From NCBI GenBank assembly GCA_028695145.1, contig JAQVJP010000018.1, positions 1 to 32,236 of the forward strand: DNA of 32,236 nucleotides, in the 5' to 3' direction. Below are positions 25,153-32,236 of this stretch, in pieces (positions within the stretch are counted from its first letter, which is position 1; each line of letters begins with the position of its first letter). The translations under genes and the position numbers were made by a program. Origin of the DNA: Eubacteriales bacterium (lineage in GTDB: Bacteria; Bacillota; Clostridia; Saccharofermentanales; UBA5734). Below the pieces are notes generated by a model. That model searched no databases, was not told the origin of the DNA, and saw nothing but the letters and a program-made list of their open reading frames with translations.

Positions 25153-26844
25153 CTATTTCTTCGGTTTGAAGCTGTCCTTGAGTGATACAGAACGGTTGAA
25201 CACGAGATGCCCCGGTTTGCTGTCGGTGTTATCGAGGCAGAAATAGCCCTGACGCATGAACTGGAAGCTTGCCGGCGGTTTAAGTTCTGAAAGCGAACAT
25301 TCTATTTTACAGCCTTCAAGTATTTTCAAAGATTCAGGATTCAGGCATTCGAGATAGTCGCGTTCAGCACTGTCAGGATCGGCCACTGAGAACAGATTGT
25401 CATAGAGTCTGATTTCAGCGTTTAGAGCTGTTAAGGCATCGGCCCAGTGAATAGTTCCCTTGACCTTGCGTCCATCAGGTGTGTTGCCGCCTCTGGTCAG
25501 CGGATCATAATCAGCATGTACCTCAACAACATTACCTTCTTCATCCTTGATACAGCCGGTGCATTTAACAATGTAGGCGGTTTTCAGCCTGACCTCATTG
25601 CCCGGGAAAAGTCTGAAATAGCCTTTTGTCGGCTGTTCCATGAAGTCCTCTTCTTCAATCCAGAGCTCACGGGAGAAGGAGACGCTTCTGCTGCCTGCTT
25701 CCGGGTGAGCCGGATGGTTTTCAACTTCAAACCATTCTGTTTTATCCGCAGGATAATTGTCGATAATTAGTTTGATCGGGCGTAGCACTGCCATTACGCG
25801 ATTAGCGGTTTCGTTGAGATCCTCACGCAGGCAATGCTCGAGAAATGCATAGTCAACTGTACTGTTGACCTTGGATACGCCGATGCGTTCGCAGAAATTT
25901 CTGATGCTGGCTGGTGTGTAGCCACGTCTTCTCAGACCGCAGAGTGTTGGTAATCTCGGATCGTCCCAGCCGCTTACGACGTTGTTCTCAACAAGATAAC
26001 GCAATTTGCGTTTACTCATTACCGTATGATTGATGCCAAGTCTGGCAAACTCTATCTGTCTGGGATTGCTTGGAGCGCTGATATTTGCAATTACCCAATC
26101 GTATAGCGGACGATGATCCTCGAACTCCAGCGAACATAACGAATGAGTTATGTTCTCAATGGCGTCTTCGATCGGGTGTGCGAAATCGTACATCGGATAG
26201 ATACACCATTGATCACCTGTTCTGTGGTGATGTGCGCGGTTGATGCGATAGAGCACCGGATCGCGCATATTCATATTGCCTGAGCTCATATCAATTTTGG
26301 CACGTAAGGTTTTACTTCCATCCGGAAATTCACCGGAGCGCATGCGCTTAAAAATATCAAGACTCTCTTCAGCAGGGCGATCACGCCAGGGGCTTGGTTT
26401 GCCAGCTTCAGTCAATGTGCCGCGGTATTCACGCATTTCTTCAGGTGTTTGCTCACAAACATAGGCCAGTCCCTTCGAAATCAGTTCACAGGCATAGTCG
26501 AACATTTTCGGGAAATAGTCGGAAGCGTAGTGAAATCTCTCGTCCCAGTCATAACCAAGCCAATGAATATCCTCTTTGATAGCGTCAACATATTCGACGT
26601 CTTCTTTTGTTGGATTAGTATCGTCCATACGCAGGTTGCAGACGCCATTGTATTTCTCGGCGGTACCGAAATCAATTACTATGGCTTTTGCGTGACCGAT
26701 ATGCAAGTAGCCATTGGGCTCTGGTGGAAATCTTGTATGTACCTGCTTGCCGGCAAAACGTCCGCCTTCAGCAATGTCCTGCTCAATCATTTCATGGATA
26801 AAATGTTTGGAAAGCTCTTCTGTCTTATTTTCAATTTCACTCAT
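25153..26844 (-). CDS. glnS: Glutaminyl-tRNA synthetase
   Basis: The 563-residue class I synthetase charges tRNA-Gln with glutamine. The HIGH motif is in [15 protein letters not shown] (48-51) and the KMSKS motif is VMSKR (275-279). The Rossmann part has [19 protein letters not shown], and the C-terminal half has the two beta-barrel anticodon-binding domains ([28 protein letters not shown]...). Length matches bacterial GlnRS. It lies 36 bp downstream of gltX in one operon. Many Firmicutes lack glnS and make Gln-tRNA by transamidation, so this suggests direct charging. AAAGGA is 10 bases before the ATG. Confidence 0.96.
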   Translation of the reverse strand: MSEIENKTEELSKHFIHEMIEQDIAEGGRFAGKQVHTRFPPEPNGYLHIGHAKAIVIDFGTAEKYNGVCNLRMDDTNPTKEDVEYVDAIKEDIHWLGYDWDERFHYASDYFPKMFDYACELISKGLAYVCEQTPEEMREYRGTLTEAGKPSPWRDRPAEESLDIFKRMRSGEFPDGSKTLRAKIDMSSGNMNMRDPVLYRINRAHHHRTGDQWCIYPMYDFAHPIEDAIENITHSLCSLEFEDHRPLYDWVIANISAPSNPRQIEFARLGINHTVMSKRKLRYLVENNVVSGWDDPRLPTLCGLRRRGYTPASIRNFCERIGVSKVNSTVDYAFLEHCLREDLNETANRVMAVLRPIKLIIDNYPADKTEWFEVENHPAHPEAGSRSVSFSRELWIEEEDFMEQPTKGYFRLFPGNEVRLKTAYIVKCTGCIKDEEGNVVEVHADYDPLTRGGNTPDGRKVKGTIHWADALTALNAEIRLYDNLFSVADPDSAERDYLECLNPESLKILEGCKIECSLSELKPPASFQFMRQGYFCLDNTDSKPGHLVFNRSVSLKDSFKPKK

Positions 26845-26880
26845 ATACTGCTGTTCCTTTCTACTTAGCTAAGGCTGCTG

Positions 26881-28344
26881 TTATACATTTAGCTTATTGA
26901 TGCCAGCTGTGATTCTGGCCAGCGCTTCTTCACGTCCCAGGATAGTCAATATCTCAATTGCGCCTCCGGGGGTTACGGTTTGACCGGATACAGCGATTCT
27001 TACCGGCCACATAACTTGCCCGTTTTTAACCTCAAGTCTGGTAGCCAGACTAATCAGGCAATCATGTATGCTGTCGCGATCCCAGACGGTGAGCGCCGCA
27101 AGTTCTTCATAAGCTTGAGGCAGTAGCTCCGCTGAAGTCTCAGGTGTGGATTTACTCTTCTTGTTGCGGAAGAGTTCTACATCGTATTCTTGTCGCGTGG
27201 CCAGAAATCTGACCATTTCAGGGACTTCTGTGAGTTTGGTGACACGTGGCTGCAGAATTTCCGCAAGCATTTCAACTTCCTGAGGCAGCTCACCAAAAAC
27301 AGTTTCAAGTTGAGGTTTGATCAGATCAATGAACTCTGCTCGTCCCATGGCGCGTATGTATTCGGCGTTGAACCAGGTTAGCTTGTCATAGTCAAAAACA
27401 GCCGGTGATTTACTGATGCCTTCAATACTGAATACCTGCTCAAGCTCATTTAAGCTAAATATTTCGCGGTTGTCATTTACCGGGCACCAGCCGAGCAGCG
27501 CTATATAATTAATAATTGCCTGCGGCAGATAACCGTCATTGACCAGACCTTCGAAGCTGGTAGAGCCATGACGCTTGGAGAGCTTCTTGCCATCCATGCC
27601 ATTTATCAGCGGCAGATGTACATATGTTGGAACTGCCCAGCCAAAAGCATCGTAAAGCAGATTATATTTGGGCGTAGATGAGAGATATTCAGAACCGCGA
27701 ACAACATGTGTGATCGACATGGCATGATCATCTATGACATTGGCAAAATTGTAAGTCGGATAACCATCTGATTTAAGCAGAACCTGATCTTCAAGTTCAC
27801 TGTTTTCAACTGTTATACTGCCATACACGGCATCGGCAAAAGTCGTCGAACCGGTGAGAGGCATTTTCTGTCTGATGACATATGGCAAACCTGCCGCCAG
27901 ATTCTGTTTGATCTCTTCCTCAGATAAGTCGCGGCAATGTCTGTCATAGCCACCGGAAAAAGTCCCGGGCTCAGCGTTTTCTTTTAGACTGTCAAGGCGC
28001 TCACGTGTACAGAAACAGTAATAAGCTTGTCCTTGGCTTACGAGCTCTTCAGCGTACGGCCTGTACATACTAAGACGCTCGCTCTGCACATAGGGAGCAT
28101 AAGGTCCGCCGATATCCGGTCCCTCATCATGCCGCATACCAACTTCGCGAAGTGTTTTATAAATGATATCAACTGCGCCGTCAACTAGGCGTCCCTGGTC
28201 GGTATCCTCGATACGTAGAACGAAGCTGCCGCCTGAGGCCTTGGCAATAAGGTATTCATACAGTGCGGTACGCAGATTGCCGACATGCATGAAGCCGGTC
28301 GGGCTGGGCGCAAAACGGGTGCGCACCTCGTTAGGTTTGCTCAT
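26881..28344 (-). CDS. gltX: Glutamyl-tRNA synthetase
   Basis: The 487-residue class I synthetase has the HIGH-type motif in FAPSPTGFMHVGNLRTALYEYL (20-23, HVGN) and the KMSKS-type motif KLSKRHGS (254-258). FVLRIEDTDQGR and DHAMSITHVVRGSEYLSSTPK are typical of GltX, and an all-helical anticodon-binding region makes up the C-terminus. With glnS next to it the enzyme need charge only tRNA-Glu. Specificity cannot be settled by eye. AGGGGGA lies 8 bases before the ATG. No T-box leader is visible in the 173 bases upstream, which contain repeats instead. Confidence 0.96.
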   Translation of the reverse strand: MSKPNEVRTRFAPSPTGFMHVGNLRTALYEYLIAKASGGSFVLRIEDTDQGRLVDGAVDIIYKTLREVGMRHDEGPDIGGPYAPYVQSERLSMYRPYAEELVSQGQAYYCFCTRERLDSLKENAEPGTFSGGYDRHCRDLSEEEIKQNLAAGLPYVIRQKMPLTGSTTFADAVYGSITVENSELEDQVLLKSDGYPTYNFANVIDDHAMSITHVVRGSEYLSSTPKYNLLYDAFGWAVPTYVHLPLINGMDGKKLSKRHGSTSFEGLVNDGYLPQAIINYIALLGWCPVNDNREIFSLNELEQVFSIEGISKSPAVFDYDKLTWFNAEYIRAMGRAEFIDLIKPQLETVFGELPQEVEMLAEILQPRVTKLTEVPEMVRFLATRQEYDVELFRNKKSKSTPETSAELLPQAYEELAALTVWDRDSIHDCLISLATRLEVKNGQVMWPVRIAVSGQTVTPGGAIEILTILGREEALARITAGINKLNV

Positions 28345-28379
28345 TTAAGAAATCCCCCTTCAATCGCAAAAAGACAACC

Positions 28380-28413
28380 ATGAACTGTAAAAAGTTCATA
28401 ATCGTTCATAATC
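28380..28413. repeat. Inverted and tandem repeats in the divergent gltX/DUF5685 promoter region
   Basis: ATGAACT-N6-AGTTCAT (28380-28399) is a 7-bp inverted repeat. Its right arm runs into a perfect tandem duplication of GTTCATAATC (28394-28403 and 28404-28413). A minus-strand TATAAT at 28439-28434 with TTACCA 17 bp upstream (28462-28457) could drive gltX. The repeats would then lie in its leader. No role is established. Confidence 0.45.
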
Positions 28414-28517
28414 ATGCTTTATATTATAAATGCATTATATGATAACATAAATGACATGGTAATTAAACGAGCTTGTGAAGCGAAGCTGACCGCGGATACG
28501 GGGGATACAGGAAGATA

Positions 28518-29438
28518 ATGTTTGGATACATCAGGCCGTTCAAGTCTGAGCTGTTGGTGAGACAGTGGACTTATTATCAATCGGCATATTGCGGTCTGTG
28601 CAAACAGATCGGCAGAGATTATGGCGCGCTGCCGCGTTTGGCTTTGACTTATGATCTTACCTTCCTGGCGATACTGCTGCAGTGCTTCGCTGAGGATGAA
28701 GCAGATGAACAGCAGGATATTTGCCTGCTCAATCCTGTTAAGCGTAAAACAATCATGCAGCATAATCGGGCGCTGGAGTTCAGTGCTGCTGTGACTGTTC
28801 TTCTGGCCTGGCATAAGGGAGCGGATGACAAAAATGACGGGCATGCCGTTCGTGGCGGAGCAGTCACCATCGCCTTGAGCTCTGCCCGGAAGAAGGCGGA
28901 AATTCGATTTCCAATGCTTGCTCAGGCAATAGCCGATAGTCTGCGGAAACTAAATGAGGTTGAACAAGGGGAACCTGATCCTGAAGCCGCTTCCGCCTGC
29001 TTCGGAGAATTATTGGCAGCCGTTTTCAGAGAGGGTATTAAACATCAATTTTTGGATCGTGATGTTACTGTCGATAACGGCACTAATAACACTGATGGCG
29101 CTGATGAACAGACTGTATCTGTGGAAAGGCGGATGATAGAAGAAACTTTTGCCTGTCTCGGAGAAGAACTTGGGCGATGGATTTACCTGTTGGATGCGAT
29201 TGACGATTACCGTACCGACATGGATAATAAAAACTGGAATCCATATTCTCTTCTTAATGAGAATATGGCCAAGACGGAAGCTGATAAGGCTCTGTCCAAT
29301 CTTGAGGCTGATATGGATAAAACCGCGATGCTGCTCGATTTTGTTAGAGATTCGGCTCTGATCGCGAATGTTATAAGAATGGGACTGCCGCATGTCAGAC
29401 TTAGAATACTCAGTGGGGCGTCTCTTGAGAAATTATAA
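28518..29438 (+). CDS. DUF5685 family protein
   Basis: The 306-residue protein begins GYIRPFKSELLVRQWTYYQSAYCGLCKQIGRDYGALPRLALTYDLTFLAILL. This matches the conserved start of DUF5685, with the YCGLC motif (24-28). The C-terminal part contains LGRWIYLLDAIDDYRTDMDNKNWNPY, another family signature, and is mostly helical. No membrane span or signal is seen. An acidic Asn/Asp-rich linker lies at about 185-200. AGGA lies 6 bases before the ATG. It is the first gene of an apparent operon with a J-domain protein and a membrane protein. The biochemical role of the family is unknown; the cysteine pair and J-protein partner suggest metal or chaperone-linked chemistry. Confidence 0.78.
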   Translation: MFGYIRPFKSELLVRQWTYYQSAYCGLCKQIGRDYGALPRLALTYDLTFLAILLQCFAEDEADEQQDICLLNPVKRKTIMQHNRALEFSAAVTVLLAWHKGADDKNDGHAVRGGAVTIALSSARKKAEIRFPMLAQAIADSLRKLNEVEQGEPDPEAASACFGELLAAVFREGIKHQFLDRDVTVDNGTNNTDGADEQTVSVERRMIEETFACLGEELGRWIYLLDAIDDYRTDMDNKNWNPYSLLNENMAKTEADKALSNLEADMDKTAMLLDFVRDSALIANVIRMGLPHVRLRILSGASLEKL

Positions 29439-29485
29439 TTTGAGAAATATTAAGTAGAATCAATTAAGCAAGGCAGGTATGTTAA

Positions 29486-29935
29486 ATGTCGAAAAATCCT
29501 TATGATGTTTTAGGTGTTCGCCAGGGAGCAAGCCAGGATGAGATTAAAAAAGCTTATCGCAAGCTGGTTAAACAGTATCATCCTGATAATTATCGCGATC
29601 ATCCGCTGGAATCTCTGGCACAGGAGAAAATGCAGGAAATTAATACTGCCTATGATCAGTTGACCAATTCGGATAACGTTTATAGACAGGATGCAGGGAA
29701 AAGCGGTGGCTGGCAGCAGAATGCCGGCGCTCGTGGTCCTTATAATAACGGTGCGCCCTACGGTAATTACCAACAGGGGCAACAACCGGGGTATAACCCA
29801 TATGGTCAACGTTGGCAGAATCAGGGACCATATCGCCAGTCCGACACTGACAGTCTCTGCACATCGCTGGGTTGTCTCTGCTGTGCTGATTCTTGTTGTG
29901 AATGCCTGGGAGGCGATCTCTGTACATGTTGCTGA
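29486..29935 (+). CDS. J-domain protein with cysteine-rich C-terminus
   Basis: The 149-residue protein has an N-terminal J domain (4-62) with the HPD motif at 32-34 ([15 protein letters not shown]), so it should stimulate an Hsp70 partner. A Gly/Asn/Gln/Tyr-rich low-complexity linker follows (about 70-120). The last 25 residues contain ten cysteines (from Cys125, [20 protein letters not shown]). It has no DnaJ zinc-finger or client-binding domains, so it is a specialised J protein rather than DnaJ. The tail may bind metal or be lipidated or anchored. It starts 47 bp after DUF5685 and overlaps the next gene by 10 bp. Confidence 0.87.
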   Translation: MSKNPYDVLGVRQGASQDEIKKAYRKLVKQYHPDNYRDHPLESLAQEKMQEINTAYDQLTNSDNVYRQDAGKSGGWQQNAGARGPYNNGAPYGNYQQGQQPGYNPYGQRWQNQGPYRQSDTDSLCTSLGCLCCADSCCECLGGDLCTCC

Positions 29936-30492
29936 GAACCACACGCCTTGCCACAGGCGGCTTGATGGCTGCACTGATTATGGTGTTTTTGCTGGTGTCT
30001 TCTATCAGTCCGACAGGGGATCTGACAATTATGTCACTGGCTTCGGTCTGTATAGCAGTGACCGTGATGAGGACAGATTTAAAAACAGCGGTTTATGTTT
30101 ATCTTGTGTCGGCACTGCTCGCGATAATTTGGCCCGGTCTGATTTTCAGCTTGCCTTTTATTTTTGTTTTTGGCCCGTGGCCACTGGCAAAAGCTCTTCT
30201 GGAGCGCCGATTGTTTTTAGTTGAGAAGATTGGGTTTCGCCAACAGCTGCCTGTTAAATTGGTAAGTCAACTGATTATGACTGTTATGGCCGGGCTGGCG
30301 GCAATTGTTTATTTATTTATACTAAATGTTAACCCGTTAAACCTGACCGCGTATCCCTGGCTCAAAAACTTGCCGCAGGTTTGGGTGATTATAGTACTGT
30401 TCGCTGCCGCGCAAATTGTATTGTGGTTTTACGACTGGGCCCTGACCTTGCTTATTACCTGGTACACCAGAAGGCTACACACCAGAGTATAG
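29926..30492 (+). CDS. Integral membrane protein, ECF S-component-like
   Basis: The 188-residue protein has about five hydrophobic helices, including [39 protein letters not shown] and [22 protein letters not shown]. The opening helix followed by [18 protein letters not shown] and the small size recall S components of ECF vitamin transporters, but no ligand-specific motif was recognised. ATG 29926 overlaps the J-protein gene by 10 bp, with GGGAGG 12 bases upstream; an ATG at 29902 has no RBS. It completes the DUF5685/J-protein operon and converges on the carboxypeptidase homologue with an 11-bp gap. Confidence 0.6.
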   Translation: MLLRTTRLATGGLMAALIMVFLLVSSISPTGDLTIMSLASVCIAVTVMRTDLKTAVYVYLVSALLAIIWPGLIFSLPFIFVFGPWPLAKALLERRLFLVEKIGFRQQLPVKLVSQLIMTVMAGLAAIVYLFILNVNPLNLTAYPWLKNLPQVWVIIVLFAAAQIVLWFYDWALTLLITWYTRRLHTRV

Positions 30493-30503
30493 TGAGCATG
30501 TCC

Positions 30504-31916
30504 TCAAGTTTTACGGGTTTTCCTATCAAGGATGACTAATATGATTAGGTGAATAGTTTCTCTAACTGCTTTAAACAGCTGCCATAGCAGAACAATGGCA
30601 AAAGCTCCAAGTGCGGCAATGATCACATAAGTCAGGTTTTGATTTTGCTGCAGTTGATCAAGTGCCCTATCAAGAATCGTAATAGTCGACAGAATTTGCC
30701 GGTCCGGAGATACCTCTACCGGTATTTTTGTGCCGTCAAGCAGTTCAAAAACAACCTGGCCAACCAACATTGAGCGTTGGATCGGGCGGCTGTGTGGACC
30801 ATATGTCTTATAAGATACGATACTCTTGAGGAACTCATTATCTTTTGGATGAATATAAAATGTTGTTTTGCTATAAACCAGTCCAAAAGTTTCGCCATCT
30901 ACAGTTTGCTCAAAATCTTCAGCGTAGAGGTCACCGGCTTTTGCCAGTGTTGATATTTCATAGAAGTCTTCTATGCCATTATATATGTTTATAGTATCCG
31001 TGTAGATATTATCAGTATTTGAGCCTATGGCGATAGTTATCAAGTTTATCTCGTTTTTGCTTCCACGGGTTATGACCGCCCCGCCGGATAAAAAAGCTCC
31101 GGTCACAGCGTTCTCAGAAAATGTCCACAGCGGCTCTATTTCGTTGCGCATTGGCACCAGCTTCTCACCGTTAATGATTATCTGATCATTAGACCTTGAA
31201 AACAAATCGGTAAAAGTCTCATTTTGCAGAGCGGCGTTCATCAGCTTAGCCAGATCAACGGCCGTGGTATATTGCAGTGGCCGGTTCGTCGGCGGGATTG
31301 CCGTGTCTGCTTCGAAATCTTCATAAACAGGCTTGCCGGTACTGTTGAGATAATTGGTTTGTGTCATACCAAAACTCTGGGCTCGGCTGTTCATAAGCTC
31401 AACGAAGCGTGCCTCCTCATTTGCTATTTGTTCTGCTATAGCTACCGCTGCCGAATCAGAATTATAATAGAGCATGCGTAGAAGAAGGTATTCGAGCAGA
31501 TACTTGTCACCTGTTTGTAACTCTACATAGTCAGGTGAATCATCGGCATCAGGCATATCGGCGGCCACAGAGCTGATAGTTACCATGGTGTCAAGAGGCA
31601 GACGTTCACAGGCGATCAGCATAGTCATAAGTTTGGAAGCCGCCGGAACCGACATGATTGAATTGCTGGCGTATTCATATAGTACCTGTTGACGGCCTAT
31701 TTCTACTGCTATTACGGACTTCGCGTCGTGTTCAATCTCAAGGCCGTCATAAATATTATTTTTTTCGTCTTCGGAGTTGTTTGCACCTGTTACGGGAATC
31801 TCTGATTCGACTGTTGCGAAAACGCTGACCGCAGGCCACATAAACTGACTGAATAAAATAACAGTCAGAAAAAGAGAAGCTATTATAATAATATTTTTGC
31901 CGCATGCCCTGATCAA
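30504..31916 (-). CDS. PBP5-type D-Ala-D-Ala carboxypeptidase homologue (S11) with lost catalytic motifs
   Basis: The 470-residue protein has an N-terminal signal or anchor (about 8-33), an S11 peptidase domain (about 58-300), a PBP5 C-terminal-like domain (about 320-430) and a C-terminal membrane helix (about 432-455). The fold is clear from VLYEYASNSIMSVPAASKLMT, AVAIAEQI, RAQSFGMTQTNYLNSTG and NLITIAIGS. The SxxK motif, however, is AASK (Ala92 replaces the nucleophile Ser; Lys95 kept), SxN is NSD (152-154) and KTG is VTG (271-273). It is probably inactive as a peptidase. The gene begins with TTG after GGAGG 9 bases upstream. The frame is intact, which argues for a retained role, perhaps peptidoglycan binding. 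Confidence 0.85.
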   Translation of the reverse strand: MIRACGKNIIIIASLFLTVILFSQFMWPAVSVFATVESEIPVTGANNSEDEKNNIYDGLEIEHDAKSVIAVEIGRQQVLYEYASNSIMSVPAASKLMTMLIACERLPLDTMVTISSVAADMPDADDSPDYVELQTGDKYLLEYLLLRMLYYNSDSAAVAIAEQIANEEARFVELMNSRAQSFGMTQTNYLNSTGKPVYEDFEADTAIPPTNRPLQYTTAVDLAKLMNAALQNETFTDLFSRSNDQIIINGEKLVPMRNEIEPLWTFSENAVTGAFLSGGAVITRGSKNEINLITIAIGSNTDNIYTDTINIYNGIEDFYEISTLAKAGDLYAEDFEQTVDGETFGLVYSKTTFYIHPKDNEFLKSIVSYKTYGPHSRPIQRSMLVGQVVFELLDGTKIPVEVSPDRQILSTITILDRALDQLQQNQNLTYVIIAALGAFAIVLLWQLFKAVRETIHLIILVILDRKTRKT

Positions 31917-32023
31917 ATCGCTATTCCTCCGTCCGGAGTGAAATATTTTGATTTACCAACTTTTTGTATCTTCATCTTATCATATACCTACGGGCATAGA
32001 CATAATTGAATGCTTGTGAAAAT

Positions 32024-32236
32024 TTACAGATTTTTTTCCGTCTGGCGTCTGTATTTGGTTGGTGTGACACCTTTTTCTTTTTTGAATGATTTTGAGAAGA
32101 GCAGAGCGTCATTATAGCCCACTGAGTTTGCTATTTCACCGATGGATAGTGAAGTGTGTAGCAGCTCTGACGCCTTGCTCATCCGAAATCTTGTCAGATA
32201 TTCTTTTGGCGTTGTCTGCATGAATCTCTGAAATAT
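32024..32236 (-). CDS. AraC-family transcriptional regulator, C-terminal part only
   Basis: The gene runs off the right edge; about 70 residues are visible, IFQRFMQTTPKEYLTRFRMSK onward. The first part is the end of helix-turn-helix 1, LSIGEIANSVGYNDALLFSKSF is helix-turn-helix 2, and the domain ends FKKEKGVTPTKYRR. This is typical of AraC/XylS regulators of sugar-use genes. The 107 bases between its stop and the carboxypeptidase start contain no recognised motif beyond the latter's RBS. Confidence 0.88.
   Translation of the reverse strand: MFQRFMQTTPKEYLTRFRMSKASELLHTSLSIGEIANSVGYNDALLFSKSFKKEKGVTPTKYRRQTEKNL

Noticed and set aside
31926..31940. CTCC/GGAG hairpin hiding the RBS of the carboxypeptidase homologue
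   Set aside because: Only four pairs, and GGAGG-like sequences find such partners easily by chance.

Overview
The window looks like a chromosomal segment of an anaerobic, carbohydrate-using Firmicute, most likely of class Clostridia. The signs are a flavodiiron (A-type) flavoprotein, a thioredoxin / CXXC-peptide / polyferredoxin cluster of a type seen in clostridia, GH78 and GH2 glycosidases under AraC-type control, a DUF5685 / J-domain pair, and strong Shine-Dalgarno sequences on almost every gene. No complete mobile element, CRISPR array, rRNA or tRNA was found, and no stretch over 300 bases lacks a gene.

Layout. 1-83 is the tail of an AraC-type regulator. 142-1407 (minus) is a TetR-family regulator followed by an alpha/beta hydrolase. 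Facing them, 1600-4197 (plus) holds two SDR-fold NAD(P) proteins, the second with a C-terminal zinc-ribbon-like module. The region between carries a mirrored pair of probable operators. 4207-8365 is a second AraC regulator divergent from an alpha-L-rhamnosidase, with a 13-bp direct repeat between them. 8467-9111 (minus) is ribosomal protein L25 with a clear sigma-A promoter. 9259-10400 contains two 5'-truncated genes, a DUF3021-like membrane protein and the C-terminal half of a GPH sugar symporter, meeting head to head at an apparent deletion or recombination junction. A GH2 glycosidase follows the symporter half. 12689-13882 (minus) is a flavodiiron protein.

14161-22647 (plus) is a run of an acyl-CoA synthetase, membrane-anchored thioredoxin, small CXXC membrane peptide, membrane polyferredoxin, a heterodimeric ABC exporter with one degenerate ATP site, and a condensation/alcohol-acyltransferase-like protein. 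The thioredoxin promoter has a perfect CRP-type operator (TGTGA-N6-TCACA) at about -41. It is interleaved with the terminator of the synthetase gene, whose 3' arm contains the thioredoxin Shine-Dalgarno. The redox genes probably form a membrane electron-transfer module. The ABC and acyltransferase genes look like one operon for making or moving an acylated compound; the substrate cannot be read from sequence.

22755-23816 is galactose mutarotase and 23851-25074 (minus) an iron-dependent alcohol dehydrogenase. 25153-28344 (minus) is gltX followed by glnS, so glutamine probably has its own tRNA synthetase here. 28518-30492 (plus) is DUF5685, a J-domain protein with a cysteine-rich tail, and an S-component-like membrane protein. 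30504-31916 (minus) is a PBP5-type D-Ala-D-Ala carboxypeptidase homologue in which all three catalytic motifs are lost. 32024-32236 (minus) is the end of a third AraC regulator.

The most unusual items are the apparently dead carboxypeptidase, the interleaved terminator / CRP-site promoter / RBS before thioredoxin, the zinc-ribbon SDR fusion and the truncated-gene junction near 9650. No clearly novel defence or mobile system was seen.
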